The notes beneath the pieces are model-generated. The model saw only the letters and a program-made list of their open reading frames with translations. It did not search any database and was not told where the DNA came from. From the NCBI RefSeq assembly GCF_011044495.1, contig NZ_CP049143.1:4588001-4652000 (forward strand): DNA of 64,000 bases. Reading direction: 5' to 3'. The stretch comes from Roseimicrobium sp. ORNL1 (lineage in GTDB: Bacteria; Verrucomicrobiota; Verrucomicrobiia; Verrucomicrobiales; Verrucomicrobiaceae). Of this stretch, positions 34,662 to 43,988 are shown one piece after another; position 1 is the first letter of the stretch; the number at the start of each line of letters is the position of its first letter. The position numbers were made by a program, and so were the translations under genes.

Positions 34662-35525
34662 ATGAGTACCAATGCAATACTAGACGCACCTCAGAAATCG
34701 AAGCAGGAGCACAAGGTCGTATCCCGGGAGAAATGGATCGCGGCCCGCAAGGAACTGCTGAAAAAGGAGAAGGAGGCCACCCGCCTGCTCGATCAATTGA
34801 GCGCCGAACGACGCAGTCTTCCCTGGGTGAAAATCGAGAAGGACTACGTCTTCGATGGACCCGGCGGGAAAGTGAAACTCGCGGATCTCTTCGAGGGACG
34901 CAGCCAGCTCGCCATCTACCACTTCATGTTCGGGCCGGACTGGCAGGAGGGCTGCCCGAGTTGCTCGTATGTGTCTGACCACACCAATGCCACGCTTCCG
35001 CATCTCACAGCGCGGGATGTCACGCTGGTGGCCATCTCCCGTGCGCCACTGTTCAAGATTGAAGCCTTCAAGAAGCGCATGGGCTGGCACTTCAACTGGG
35101 TGTCCTCCCACGCTTCCGATTTCAACATGGACTTCCACGTCTCCTTCCCCAAGGAGCAGACGGGTGGTGGCAAGGTGGAATACAACTATGAGCTGATGGA
35201 ATTCCCCAGCGAGGAAGCTCCGGGACTCAGCATGTTCTACAAGGATGCCAGCGGAGACGTCTTCCACACCTACTCCACCTATGGGCGCGGCCTGGATCAA
35301 CTCCTCGGCACCTATCGCATTCTGGACATGGCACCGAAGGGCCGTGATGAAGATGACCTGCCCTTTGGCATGGCATGGGTACGCTACCACGACCGCTATG
35401 ACACCAAGCAGGCCGCCTTCGCCGACCCGGACAAGCCTTACTGGCCGGATGTGGATATCGAAGCGGGCACCCAGCCGAAATCCACCACGTCCTGCGGTTG
35501 CAGCTCAACCACGGCACACACGTGA
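34662..35525 (+). CDS. DUF899 thioredoxin-like protein
   Basis: The start at 34662 gives 287 residues. It matches DUF899 (PF05988): an N-terminal VVSREKWIAARKELLKKEKE helix, LPWVKIEKDYVFDGPGG, and the thioredoxin-like core YHFMFGPDWQEGCPSCSYV with a CPSC motif, then LDQLLGTYRILDMAPKGRDE. The C-terminus ends TTSCGCSSTTAHT. The family is commonly encoded beside ArsR/SRPBCC genes. A redox role is inferred from the fold. The 168-bp gap before it holds no separate gene that I can support. Confidence 0.85.
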   Translation: MSTNAILDAPQKSKQEHKVVSREKWIAARKELLKKEKEATRLLDQLSAERRSLPWVKIEKDYVFDGPGGKVKLADLFEGRSQLAIYHFMFGPDWQEGCPSCSYVSDHTNATLPHLTARDVTLVAISRAPLFKIEAFKKRMGWHFNWVSSHASDFNMDFHVSFPKEQTGGGKVEYNYELMEFPSEEAPGLSMFYKDASGDVFHTYSTYGRGLDQLLGTYRILDMAPKGRDEDDLPFGMAWVRYHDRYDTKQAAFADPDKPYWPDVDIEAGTQPKSTTSCGCSSTTAHT

Positions 35526-35842
35526 ACACACACCCCTGCTGCCAGACCAAGGCCAGCACCAACACGCGAGCCGGTGCCCCTGTGCGCCGGCCCGCGTCGC
35601 GGGTACGGCGTGGTGGTGAACTCGCCGGCTGGCTCCTCCCGGGCGTGACACTGGCTCTCCTGCCCAAGTGTCCTGCATGCGTGGCCGCTTACATCGCGCT
35701 GGCCACGGGCATCGGCATCTCCATGCCAACCGCGACCTATCTGCGTGCCACTCTGGTCGTGATGTGCGTCGCGTCGCTGGCGTTTGTTGCCACCATGCGG
35801 CTTCGCAGCTTCATGAGGCAACGCGTCCGACCTCAATCCTGA
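35522..35842 (+). CDS. Small membrane protein with PKCPAC motif (MerC-like)
   Basis: A GTG start overlaps the stop of the DUF899 gene (GTGA), giving 106 residues and marking translational coupling. The protein has an Arg-rich N-terminus with CC, then GELAGWLLPGVTLALLPKCP with C-P-A-C inside the first membrane helix and a second helix LRATLVVMCVASLAFVATM. The Cys pair in a helix recalls MerC/MerT-type transporters, but the similarity is short. It is the last gene of the cassette. Its 3' end overlaps the convergent PQQ-propeller gene by 10 bp. Confidence 0.65.
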   Translation: MNTHPCCQTKASTNTRAGAPVRRPASRVRRGGELAGWLLPGVTLALLPKCPACVAAYIALATGIGISMPTATYLRATLVVMCVASLAFVATMRLRSFMRQRVRPQS

Positions 35843-37266
35843 GCGCGGAACGCATACAGATGTTTGTCCGTGCGAATGTAAATCACGCCATCCACGATGG
35901 CAGGAGTGGCAAAGACCGGGGCCTTCAGATCCGTGCGTGAGAGCACCTTGAGATTGTCGCTGGTGGCATCAAGCACGACCACAGTGCCGCGCTGGGAGAT
36001 GACATAGATGCGACCATCAGCCGCCACGGCGGAGGCATAGTAGTCGCCGGAGGCATCCACACGTTCCGCCTGGTAAATGGGACTGCCGCTTTTGGCATCA
36101 TACGCGGAGGCGAGTCCCCCGCTCTTCATCGTGAAGACACGTCCATTCGCCGCGACGGGAGAAGAGACATAGGGCAGGTGCTTATTCTGCTGCCAGACCA
36201 CATGTGTCTCCGTACAGTCGCCGCTGCCGCCAGGCTTGATGGCAAAGATCTGATTTATCGAAGCGGCGAACATGCCGCGCATGGATTCATACTCGGCCTT
36301 CGACACGCGGCCATCCTTGTCCGCATCGATCTGCGAGTAGCGGTCTTTGATCTTCCCTGTGGGAAACTCATCCCGCGTGAGCAGACCGTCCTTGTCGGCA
36401 TCATTGGCAGCGGCGAAGTCCGCGTACGGATCCATCAGTACTCGATCGTCTTCATCACCGCCCACGTTCCAGCTGGAGACCAAGAGCATGCCATCTGCCG
36501 CGATGGGGCTGGCATTCGACACACGAGCCATGCCACGGCTGGTCCAGCGCTGCTTGCCATCCTTCAGATCATAACTCCTCACCCAAAGCGAACCACATAC
36601 CACGAGCTCCTGCATGCCATCGTGACTCCACACGAAAGGCGTGGAAAAGCCACGGCGGAATTCGCCGCGATCCACCCGCCATACTTCCTCTCCCGTCTTT
36701 GCATCCAGGGCAATCATGTAGCTGCCGACGTCCTGATCCGCCACGATGATCACTTTGCCATCCGCCACCACGGGCGAGCTGCTCGTACCAAACTCCACCA
36801 CCGGCAGTGGCAGCCGCGTTTTCCACAGTGCCTCTCCATTCCAATCATAAGCCAGCACGCCGTAAGAGCCGAAGTAGGCAAACACCCGCTCACCGTCCGT
36901 GCAACACGTCGGCGCCGCAGGACTGCCAATGCGATGCGCGCCTTCGATTTTCTCCGCCGGCGCCGCCACGCGCCAGAGTTCACGTCCATCCGTCTTGCTC
37001 AGGCAGAAGGTGACCAGCTTTCCCCCATCCAGTCCCGTGAGTGCGATCTTGTCGCCCCAGATGCAGGGAGAGGAATGCCCATGCGGTACGTCGACCTTCC
37101 ACAGCACGCCTGTTTCCGGAGACAGTTCGATGGGTGGCTTCCCCGTGCCAATCCCCAGCCCACCCGGACCGCGAAACTGCGGCCAGTTGGATGCAGATTC
37201 CGCCAGAGCGGCAGTGCAGAGGACGGTAGGCGCGAAAAGGTGCAGCGCAAGTCTCAGGTACTTCAT
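35833..37266 (-). CDS. Exported PQQ-like beta-propeller protein with EF-hands
   Basis: From the ATG at 37266 (signal peptide MKYLRLALHLFAPTVLCTAALA) the product has 477 residues. Repeated beta-propeller strands carry AWxx-type units: GVLWKVDVPHGHSSPCIWGD, GRELWRVAAP, GEALWKTRLP, GEEVWRVDRG and QRWTSRG. At ~285-330 two EF-hand loops interrupt the propeller (NDADKDGLLTRDEF and DADKDGRVSKAEY), probable calcium sites. It lacks the residues of a quinoprotein dehydrogenase that I could confirm, so a binding or scaffold role is as likely as an enzyme. Such proteins are abundant in Verrucomicrobia and Planctomycetes. Confidence 0.85.
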   Translation of the reverse strand: MKYLRLALHLFAPTVLCTAALAESASNWPQFRGPGGLGIGTGKPPIELSPETGVLWKVDVPHGHSSPCIWGDKIALTGLDGGKLVTFCLSKTDGRELWRVAAPAEKIEGAHRIGSPAAPTCCTDGERVFAYFGSYGVLAYDWNGEALWKTRLPLPVVEFGTSSSPVVADGKVIIVADQDVGSYMIALDAKTGEEVWRVDRGEFRRGFSTPFVWSHDGMQELVVCGSLWVRSYDLKDGKQRWTSRGMARVSNASPIAADGMLLVSSWNVGGDEDDRVLMDPYADFAAANDADKDGLLTRDEFPTGKIKDRYSQIDADKDGRVSKAEYESMRGMFAASINQIFAIKPGGSGDCTETHVVWQQNKHLPYVSSPVAANGRVFTMKSGGLASAYDAKSGSPIYQAERVDASGDYYASAVAADGRIYVISQRGTVVVLDATSDNLKVLSRTDLKAPVFATPAIVDGVIYIRTDKHLYAFRAQD

Positions 37267-37499
37267 GGGTGCGAGCCATGAACGCATCACCGCCCGCGGT
37301 CATTTCAAGGGCATGACAATCGAATCGGCAACGCATGGATTTTCTGGCTGCTCCTGGAAGCACGTGTTCTACGTAACTCCATCGCTCAGAGACTTAACGG
37401 CAACGCCACCCGTGCACTTTGCTATCAGCTATCCATGCATCCTTTCACTGCCCATGATTGCACCTTAGAAAAAACCTTCCTCCTGCACACAATTTAGTT

Positions 37500-40400
37500 A
37501 TGATCGCGGTTTCCAAAATCATGGCGACCGCACGCCCTTCTCGCTCCCTGCTTCCATTGCTGCTCGCAGGCGCAGCCTTCGCAGCCAGTCTTTGCCCCGC
37601 TCCCCGCGCCTTTGCCCAGGCGACATGGGACGGTCAGACCAATGCCAACTGGAGCACACCCACCAACTGGAATCCGGATGGCGAACCCACTCTGGCCACC
37701 GCGGTGTCCTTTGGCTCACCGGTGCCACCAACCGGTTCCACCATCACTCTCAGTGCCGGTGAGCAGGCCTTCTCACTCAGCTTCCTGGAAAGCTACACCC
37801 TCACGGGTGGTGACCTCACGCTTGGAGCTGCGACTTCCATCTCGGTAGACCCGACGTTCACGGCCACCATCAATTCCATCGTGGCTGGCGCTGGGACAAG
37901 TCTTGCCAAAACTGGGGACGGCACGCTGGTACTCACCGGTGCGAACACCTTTGCCGGCACGCTTACCTTGAACGCCGGTGTGCTGCGCGCCACGACCAAT
38001 GCCGCAGCACTCGGCACTGGCGCTCTTTCCCTCGGCGGCGGTGAATTGCAACTCGCCAATGACACGGCTCTGGGCTTCAACCGCAACACCACGGTCACCG
38101 GCAATACACAGATCACCTCCGACCGCCTCACTGCGGGCGCAGGTGTGACGCACACGCTGGGCACGCTTTCCATCGGTGCACAAACCCTGACCGTCGGCGC
38201 TGGAAGCAACGTGAACAGCGGCACGGCGGGAGTCACCTTTGGCGCAGTCACGCTCAGCGGCAACGCCGTGATCAACACCAATGCAGGCGCGCTCACCACC
38301 CTGGGCGCCGTGACCATGGGTACCAACAGTCTCACCATCGGCGGCCTGGGTGATACCACCATCACAGGTTCCACGGGAACTACGACCAGCAGTGCCGGTG
38401 CAATCACGAAGAACGACAGCGGCATCCTGCGCATCACGGCGGATCCGAACAACACCGGCCAACTCACCATCAATGGCGGTGTAGTCGAGCTCAACCACAG
38501 CGGCAGCACGGATTTCAACACCGTCATCAACAGCGGCGGCACCCTCCGCACAATCACTGCCGCGACCGGGGACTCCGCCGACATCACGGTGAATGCAGGC
38601 GGTACCTACGACTATCGCGTGAGCGATACCATCGGCGGCCTTTCCGGCGCTGGCACGGTCACCAAAGGGGTTGCCGGTGCAGCCACATTGACGGTCAACA
38701 ACAACAACGAGACCACCACCTTCTCCGGCGTCATCCAGAACGGCCTGGGCACGGTCACGGTGGCAAAAAATGGCACGGGCACGCTGACGCTCACGGGGGC
38801 CAATACCTACACCGGCTCCACGACCATCCTGCGAGGCATCGTCATACTGGATTTCTCTGCGGGAGGAGCTCCTGCGTCAAACATCCTCGCTGCGGGCAGC
38901 ACCTTGTTGTTCAATTCAAACACCACGACGACCAGCTTGGGAACCGTGCGAATGACGGGAGCCGCATCGACCGTCAACAGTCAGGCCTTCACGGCTACCA
39001 CGATTCAGTCCGGCACCAACATTCTCGAGCTCACTTCCGGCACGGGTGGCACGCTCAATGTCGCCCTCGGGAACATCACCCGCAGCGGCAGTGCCACGTT
39101 AAACATCCTGGCGCCAGCATCAGGAACGATCACGGCAACCAATGGCAATGGACTGCTGGGCAACTGGGCGACCTACACCTCCGGCGGCTCCACCAAACTC
39201 GCCCGCGTGGTCAGCAATACGGTCGTGGCTGCGACGGCCGACTTCATCTACCAGACCGGTGTGGACATTGCCAACGTGGCCAACTACAGCGCCACGGGCA
39301 TCATGCAGGTGGACAATACTTCCACCGGACAAGTGCTTCAGGGTGCAGGCAATACGCCACTGCACTCCGTCTATTATACGGACAGCGCCGCTCGAACGTT
39401 TGAGATTGCGAGTGGCGAGACGCTGCAATTCGCCAGCTCAGGCACCTTCCTTTCCGATGCTGGTGCAGGTCAGGCCACCTTGGGAGCGACGGTGGGCACA
39501 GGCAGCATCACTGCGGGAACCACTGGCGCTGCCGATTTGATGTTCCATGTAGTGGATGTCTCCGGTCAGGTCACGGTGAACTCCGTCATCGCCAACAATG
39601 CAGGCAGCGGTGCCGTATCGGTCACCAAGTCTGGGGCGGGAGAAGTCATCCTCACCACCGCCAACACCTATACCGGAGCTACGACGGTGACGGCGGGGAC
39701 CCTCGATGTGCGAAACGCCGGGGCCCTCGGAACCGGCGCTACCGGCACTACAGTGCTGGGCGGTGCGACTTTGGAGATCTCCGGTGGACTGGTGATGACG
39801 GAAGTGCTGAATCTTACCGGTGGCGGTGTCGGTGCAGGGGGAGCGCTCCGGAGTGTCAGTGGGAACAACACTTACGCCGCGACGATCACCTTTTCTGGAG
39901 GCTCCACCATCGGTGCCGATGCGGACACCCTGACGCTGGACGTGGCGAGTGGAAACTCCATCACCGCTGGCAACAACAGTCTCACCTTCGCGGGCGCGGG
40001 AGACATTGTGGTGAATGACAACATCACCCATGGAGGCTCCTCCAACCCTGGCATCGTAAAAAACGGCACCGGCACACTCTTTCTTACCGTTGCCAACACC
40101 TTGACCGGCACAGGAACTTTCACTATCAATGACGGCGTAGTACGCATCACGCATGGGGGAGCGCTCGGCACCGGGGCCACTGGCGCCACCAGCGTGACGG
40201 ACAATGCATCGTTGGAAATCTCCGGTGGGATCACCACCGACGAGCATATCAACATGGTGAACGCCACCGGCATCAACGCTTCCGGAGCCATTCACAACAT
40301 CGCGGGGAACAACACCATCACCGGCATCGTGACCACCGATGATGGCACGAGCCGCATCATGGCGGATGTCGGCACGCAACTCACCATTACCGGTGAATTC

Positions 40401-43349
40401 CGCGGTGATCCGAGTTCCGGTTCCAACCGCTCCGCCACCATCGGTGGCGATGGGACCGTGGTACTCGCAGGTGTGGTGCGCAATGGCACCGGAACCACAC
40501 CAGGCGTGCTCTCGCTCATCAAGGATGGCACCGGCACTCTGACCATGAGCGCCGCGAATACTTATACCGGAACCACGGCCGTGAACAATGGCACCCTCAC
40601 TCTTACGGGTTCCATCACCGCCTCTGCCATCACCGTTGCAGCTGCGGGTACTTTTACGGAAAGCGCTGCCGGTGTCCTGTCCGGCACCACCAGCCTTACC
40701 TCAGCCGGAACCAGCACCCTCGGAGGGGCCAACACGCATACGGGAGTTACGAACGTCACGGGAGGCACCGCCACCCTCACCGGTTCGGTCAGCGCCACGG
40801 CCATCACCGTGGGAACGAGTGGAACATTTAATCAAACTTCGGCAGGTGTGCTCGCAGGTACAGCGACTCTTTCCTCCGCTGGCAATACCACGCTCTCGGG
40901 TACGAATACCACCACCGGAGCCACGGCGGTCACCAACGGTACCCTCACGCTGAATTACGACACTGGAGCGGGCGGCACGAATACCTCCAAGCTGGCCAAC
41001 GGCGCGGCACTCACCCTGGGCGGTGGCACCGTGGTCCTGTCCGGTGGCTCTCACACGGAAGTCGTCGCATCCACCACCCTCACTGCCGGGACAAGGTCAG
41101 ACATCAGTCGTTCGAGCGGCACTTCGGTACTGGCTCTGAATACGGTCAATCCCGGAGCTGGAGCGGTGGTAAACTTCATGGGAGAGGACATTGCCTCCAC
41201 CGCCAATGCGAACGTGAACGGCATCCTGGGATCCTGGGCCACCATCACCGTCGCTGGCGAGACTGACTTCGCCATGAACTCCGGCGTGAGCGATGGCGTG
41301 ACGGGAGGCGGACTCATCCGTGCCTATAACGGGTACACCGACATCACACGCCTGGGCCCAGCCAGTGTCGTGCCGGACAACGGCACGCTGAACGTTCGCA
41401 TCATCAACGGCGGCACCTCGGGTCCCATCACGCTCGCGTCCATCAATACGGAGATCAACACGCTGCAAATGGATGCCAGCGACGGACCTGCCACCATCGA
41501 CCCCGGCACCACGGACGTGCTGATGATTGGTGGTGAGACTGGTGGTGCCATTCTGCAGACTGCTGCTTCAGGTGGACTCACCGTCGGGACGGCCTCGGGT
41601 GACGGGCGGCTGACAACCGGTGGCACCGCAAACACCACTCCTGCAGGGTTGCATTTCATCAATGAAAGCACCGCGAACGCGCTGACCATCAATGCCATCA
41701 TCACCAACAACGGTGCCTCCAACACCGATGTGGTGAACATCGTGAAGAGCGGCGCCGGGATGCTGGTCCTCACGGGGGCAAATACGTACACCGGCGGCAC
41801 TCGTCTGGAAGAGGGCATCATCAGGGCAACCACCAATGCCGGCGCCTTGAGCAACAGTGGTACCGTGACAATTGTGGGCGGTGAACTGCAACTGGCCAAC
41901 AACTCGAACCTGACCTTCGGGCGCGCCGTCTCGATCCTCGGCAGTGCCACCTTCACCAGTGACCGCCTCGCCGCAGGCGCTGGCGTCACGCACTCGCTCG
42001 CAGGCCTGGACCTCAATGCCAACAACACCACGCTCACCTTCCGCAAGGGCTCGAATGTCACCAGTGGCACTGCAGGCATCACGTTCACTGGCGCCTTCAA
42101 CACCAACGGAAACGCGGCGACGATCGATGTGGGTTCTGACGTGGTGATGACCATGAGTGGCAGCAATGGCACCGTCGCAGATGCCTCCAGCGTGCTCACC
42201 AAAATCGGTGCAGGCACCTGGGTCATCTCTGGCGCGAACAACTTCTGGGAAGGGCCCACCATCGCCATCGTCCAGGGCACGCTGGATCTTCGCAATGCGA
42301 ATGCCCTGGGGGACAACACTCCAGCCACCCAGCTCATCACGGCAGCAGACGGCACGACCCTTCGTCTCGGCATCGATACGGGCAGCGACTTCCGCACCGA
42401 CCTGACGCTCACCGGTACCGGCGGCACCGCCACCTTGATTGCTGACCGAAGCACCGCAGGCGCTGGCAACACGCACACCATGGACAGCCTCAACCTGGGA
42501 AGCAATACCCTGTTAATACAGCGCGGTTCCAATGTCACCAGCGGCACGGAGACGGTGATCTTCGACGCGGCTTCCACGGTGGGCGTCGGCGCTGCCATCA
42601 ATGCCACCACTGCCGATATCACCATCAGCGCCGCCATCAGCGGCACGGGCGGGAGTCTGACGAAGCTCGGTGCGGGACAGCTCACGCTCTCCGGTGTGAA
42701 TACCTACACCGGCCCCACCACCCTCTCCGCCGGCACCCTGCAGATTGGCCTCGGTGGCGTGGGTTCGCTCGCAGCCTCGAGCGCACTGACTGTGAATGGC
42801 GCAGGCACCGTGCTAGCCGGCACTGGCACGGTCAATGGCCTCACGACGGTGACACAAGGTGTGATACGCCCCGGTGACTCGGGCGGAGCCAGCGTGGGGA
42901 CCCTGAACCTGGCCGGTGGACTTACCACCAGTCCCGCCACGCCCAGTGTGGTCGCAGAGCTGCAGATTTCCGGCCCTTCGACCTCCGACCTCATTCACAT
43001 CACCGGCGGACTCACCCTCAGCAGCAACAGCAACATCACCGTGCTTCCTTCAACCTATACCGCCATGCTGGGAGACACCTTCCTACTCATGGACTGGACC
43101 GGTCTGCTGATGCTGAATGGCTGGAACACGGGCCTCAACTTCCGCGATGGCTCCGGCGACACCGGTACGAACTTCGACCTCCCGGACATTTCCGCCTCCG
43201 GTTTCATCTGGGACATCAGCACCCTGGTGGATGGAGCCAACGGCGGCTCTCTCCGTATCACCGTCGCAGCCGTTCCTGAGCCGAGCCGGATGTTGCTGCT
43301 CGTGGGGGCGTTTGCAGGGATGATCCTGAGACGGAGGAGACAGCGCTGA
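37500..43349 (+). CDS. Giant autotransporter-type beta-strand repeat protein with PEP-CTERM tail
   Basis: A 1949-residue protein from the ATG at 37500 (ATG at 37521 also possible), with a signal peptide ending APRAFAQ. About nine clear autotransporter-associated beta-strand repeats occur, of the form K-x-G-x-G-T-L-x-L-T-G-A-N-T-Y-T-G, for example TGDGTLVLTGANTFAG, NGTGTLTLTGANTYTG and LGAGQLTLSGVNTYTG. The rest is Gly/Thr/Ala/Ser-rich beta-helix. There is no outer-membrane barrel. The C-terminus has VPEPSR, a hydrophobic helix (MLLLVGAFAGMIL) and RRRRQR, which is a PEP-CTERM sorting signal for an exosortase. The mature protein is probably a cell-surface or matrix adhesin. Confidence 0.9.
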   Translation: MIAVSKIMATARPSRSLLPLLLAGAAFAASLCPAPRAFAQATWDGQTNANWSTPTNWNPDGEPTLATAVSFGSPVPPTGSTITLSAGEQAFSLSFLESYTLTGGDLTLGAATSISVDPTFTATINSIVAGAGTSLAKTGDGTLVLTGANTFAGTLTLNAGVLRATTNAAALGTGALSLGGGELQLANDTALGFNRNTTVTGNTQITSDRLTAGAGVTHTLGTLSIGAQTLTVGAGSNVNSGTAGVTFGAVTLSGNAVINTNAGALTTLGAVTMGTNSLTIGGLGDTTITGSTGTTTSSAGAITKNDSGILRITADPNNTGQLTINGGVVELNHSGSTDFNTVINSGGTLRTITAATGDSADITVNAGGTYDYRVSDTIGGLSGAGTVTKGVAGAATLTVNNNNETTTFSGVIQNGLGTVTVAKNGTGTLTLTGANTYTGSTTILRGIVILDFSAGGAPASNILAAGSTLLFNSNTTTTSLGTVRMTGAASTVNSQAFTATTIQSGTNILELTSGTGGTLNVALGNITRSGSATLNILAPASGTITATNGNGLLGNWATYTSGGSTKLARVVSNTVVAATADFIYQTGVDIANVANYSATGIMQVDNTSTGQVLQGAGNTPLHSVYYTDSAARTFEIASGETLQFASSGTFLSDAGAGQATLGATVGTGSITAGTTGAADLMFHVVDVSGQVTVNSVIANNAGSGAVSVTKSGAGEVILTTANTYTGATTVTAGTLDVRNAGALGTGATGTTVLGGATLEISGGLVMTEVLNLTGGGVGAGGALRSVSGNNTYAATITFSGGSTIGADADTLTLDVASGNSITAGNNSLTFAGAGDIVVNDNITHGGSSNPGIVKNGTGTLFLTVANTLTGTGTFTINDGVVRITHGGALGTGATGATSVTDNASLEISGGITTDEHINMVNATGINASGAIHNIAGNNTITGIVTTDDGTSRIMADVGTQLTITGEFRGDPSSGSNRSATIGGDGTVVLAGVVRNGTGTTPGVLSLIKDGTGTLTMSAANTYTGTTAVNNGTLTLTGSITASAITVAAAGTFTESAAGVLSGTTSLTSAGTSTLGGANTHTGVTNVTGGTATLTGSVSATAITVGTSGTFNQTSAGVLAGTATLSSAGNTTLSGTNTTTGATAVTNGTLTLNYDTGAGGTNTSKLANGAALTLGGGTVVLSGGSHTEVVASTTLTAGTRSDISRSSGTSVLALNTVNPGAGAVVNFMGEDIASTANANVNGILGSWATITVAGETDFAMNSGVSDGVTGGGLIRAYNGYTDITRLGPASVVPDNGTLNVRIINGGTSGPITLASINTEINTLQMDASDGPATIDPGTTDVLMIGGETGGAILQTAASGGLTVGTASGDGRLTTGGTANTTPAGLHFINESTANALTINAIITNNGASNTDVVNIVKSGAGMLVLTGANTYTGGTRLEEGIIRATTNAGALSNSGTVTIVGGELQLANNSNLTFGRAVSILGSATFTSDRLAAGAGVTHSLAGLDLNANNTTLTFRKGSNVTSGTAGITFTGAFNTNGNAATIDVGSDVVMTMSGSNGTVADASSVLTKIGAGTWVISGANNFWEGPTIAIVQGTLDLRNANALGDNTPATQLITAADGTTLRLGIDTGSDFRTDLTLTGTGGTATLIADRSTAGAGNTHTMDSLNLGSNTLLIQRGSNVTSGTETVIFDAASTVGVGAAINATTADITISAAISGTGGSLTKLGAGQLTLSGVNTYTGPTTLSAGTLQIGLGGVGSLAASSALTVNGAGTVLAGTGTVNGLTTVTQGVIRPGDSGGASVGTLNLAGGLTTSPATPSVVAELQISGPSTSDLIHITGGLTLSSNSNITVLPSTYTAMLGDTFLLMDWTGLLMLNGWNTGLNFRDGSGDTGTNFDLPDISASGFIWDISTLVDGANGGSLRITVAAVPEPSRMLLLVGAFAGMILRRRRQR

Positions 43350-43413
43350 ATGGAGTGCCAACCGGCCATTTTCGTTTTGGATGACGGAGACCTGATAGAG
43401 CATTTTAAACAAA

Positions 43414-43441
43414 AGACCCTGCAACTTGCGTTGCAGGGTCT
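43414..43441. terminator. Hairpin terminator, probably bidirectional
   Basis: AGACCCTGCAAC pairs perfectly with GTTGCAGGGTCT around TTGC. Read on the minus strand it is followed by TTTTGTTT, so it ends transcription from the tRNA/GIY-YIG side. Flanking TTTAAAC/GTTTAAA lengthens the stem. It also lies 64 bp after the stop of the repeat protein on the plus strand. Confidence 0.8.
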
Positions 43442-43451
43442 CTGTTTAAAT

Positions 43452-43526
43452 TGGTTGCGGGGACAGGATTTGAACCTGTGATCCCGCTTCGCGGGATTAT
43501 GAGCCTGGCGAGCTACATCGCTGCAA
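43452..43526 (-). pseudogene. Decayed copy of initiator tRNA-fMet
   Basis: On the minus strand this carries the D-loop, the CAT anticodon loop, the complete T arm and the 3' CCCCGCAACCA of the tRNA-fMet at 43810-43886. It lacks the 5' acceptor strand, the anticodon stem no longer pairs, and the variable region is replaced by a perfect 7-bp hairpin ATCCCGC-GAA-GCGGGAT. It cannot make a normal tRNA. Its 5' part is the 3' end of the GIY-YIG gene. Confidence 0.8.
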
Positions 43527-43763
43527 GCCAGTACGAGCATAGAACCCGGCTCCGCCTTTCTGACGTTTCAATTCGTTCTCCAGCTTACGGGCGTCGCCCA
43601 GGCTAAGTTCTTCGCTTTGCCAGATGAGCTTCCATGGGCCGCGGTACCTGGTCCATTTCGACACCCCATTGTTGTGGTCTTCGAGCCTCTTCAGGACATC
43701 TTCAGACACACCGATATAGAATCGCCCCTCTTCGTTTTGAACGACGTAGACTTTGTAGTCCAT
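43497..43763 (-). CDS. GIY-YIG nuclease-domain protein
   Basis: From the ATG at 43763 (a TTG two codons earlier is possible) the product has 88 residues, essentially one GIY-YIG domain of the small UvrC-N/UPF0213 type. The GIY and YIG positions read KVYVVQ and RFYIGVS, followed by RLEDHNNG and RGPWKLIWQSEEL, with the catalytic Arg/Glu region in ARKLENELKRQKG. The last nine codons and the TAA stop are supplied by the pseudo-tRNA; the stop lies in its anticodon loop. The gene is sandwiched between an intact and a broken tRNA-fMet, which points to a role as a homing or integration enzyme, but this is inference. Confidence 0.8.
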   Translation of the reverse strand: MDYKVYVVQNEEGRFYIGVSEDVLKRLEDHNNGVSKWTRYRGPWKLIWQSEELSLGDARKLENELKRQKGGAGFYARTGLQRCSSPGS

Positions 43764-43772
43764 GCTCAAGAA

Positions 43773-43804
43773 AAAGCCCGTCGCGCTTTCACGTGACGGG
43801 CTTT
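43773..43804 (-). terminator. Rho-independent terminator behind tRNA-fMet
   Basis: On the minus strand AAAGCCCGTC and GACGGGCTTT form a 10-bp stem followed by a run of T (TTTTTCTTG). It begins 6 bp after the tRNA 3' end and lies just upstream of the GIY-YIG start codon, so the nuclease gene is likely cut off from tRNA transcription. Confidence 0.85.
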
Positions 43805-43809
43805 GAAAT

Positions 43810-43886
<77 letters not shown>

Positions 43887-43988
43887 ATTGGACGGTGATA
43901 CTCGTTCAACATCCGAGGCTTGCAAGAAGAATCTGCAACAGTTATGCATGATGCGGCGTTTTACGCCTCCCCTCGTCTATCATCATCC

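Noticed and set aside
37793-38587. 264-codon minus-strand open frame with Val/Pro/Ala-rich sequence
   Set aside because: Antisense shadow of the repeat protein. Its repetitive look comes from the sense-strand repeats.
43452-43526. Second functional tRNA-Met
   Set aside because: There is no 5' acceptor strand to pair with CCCCGCA and the anticodon stem does not pair, so it is called a pseudogene.
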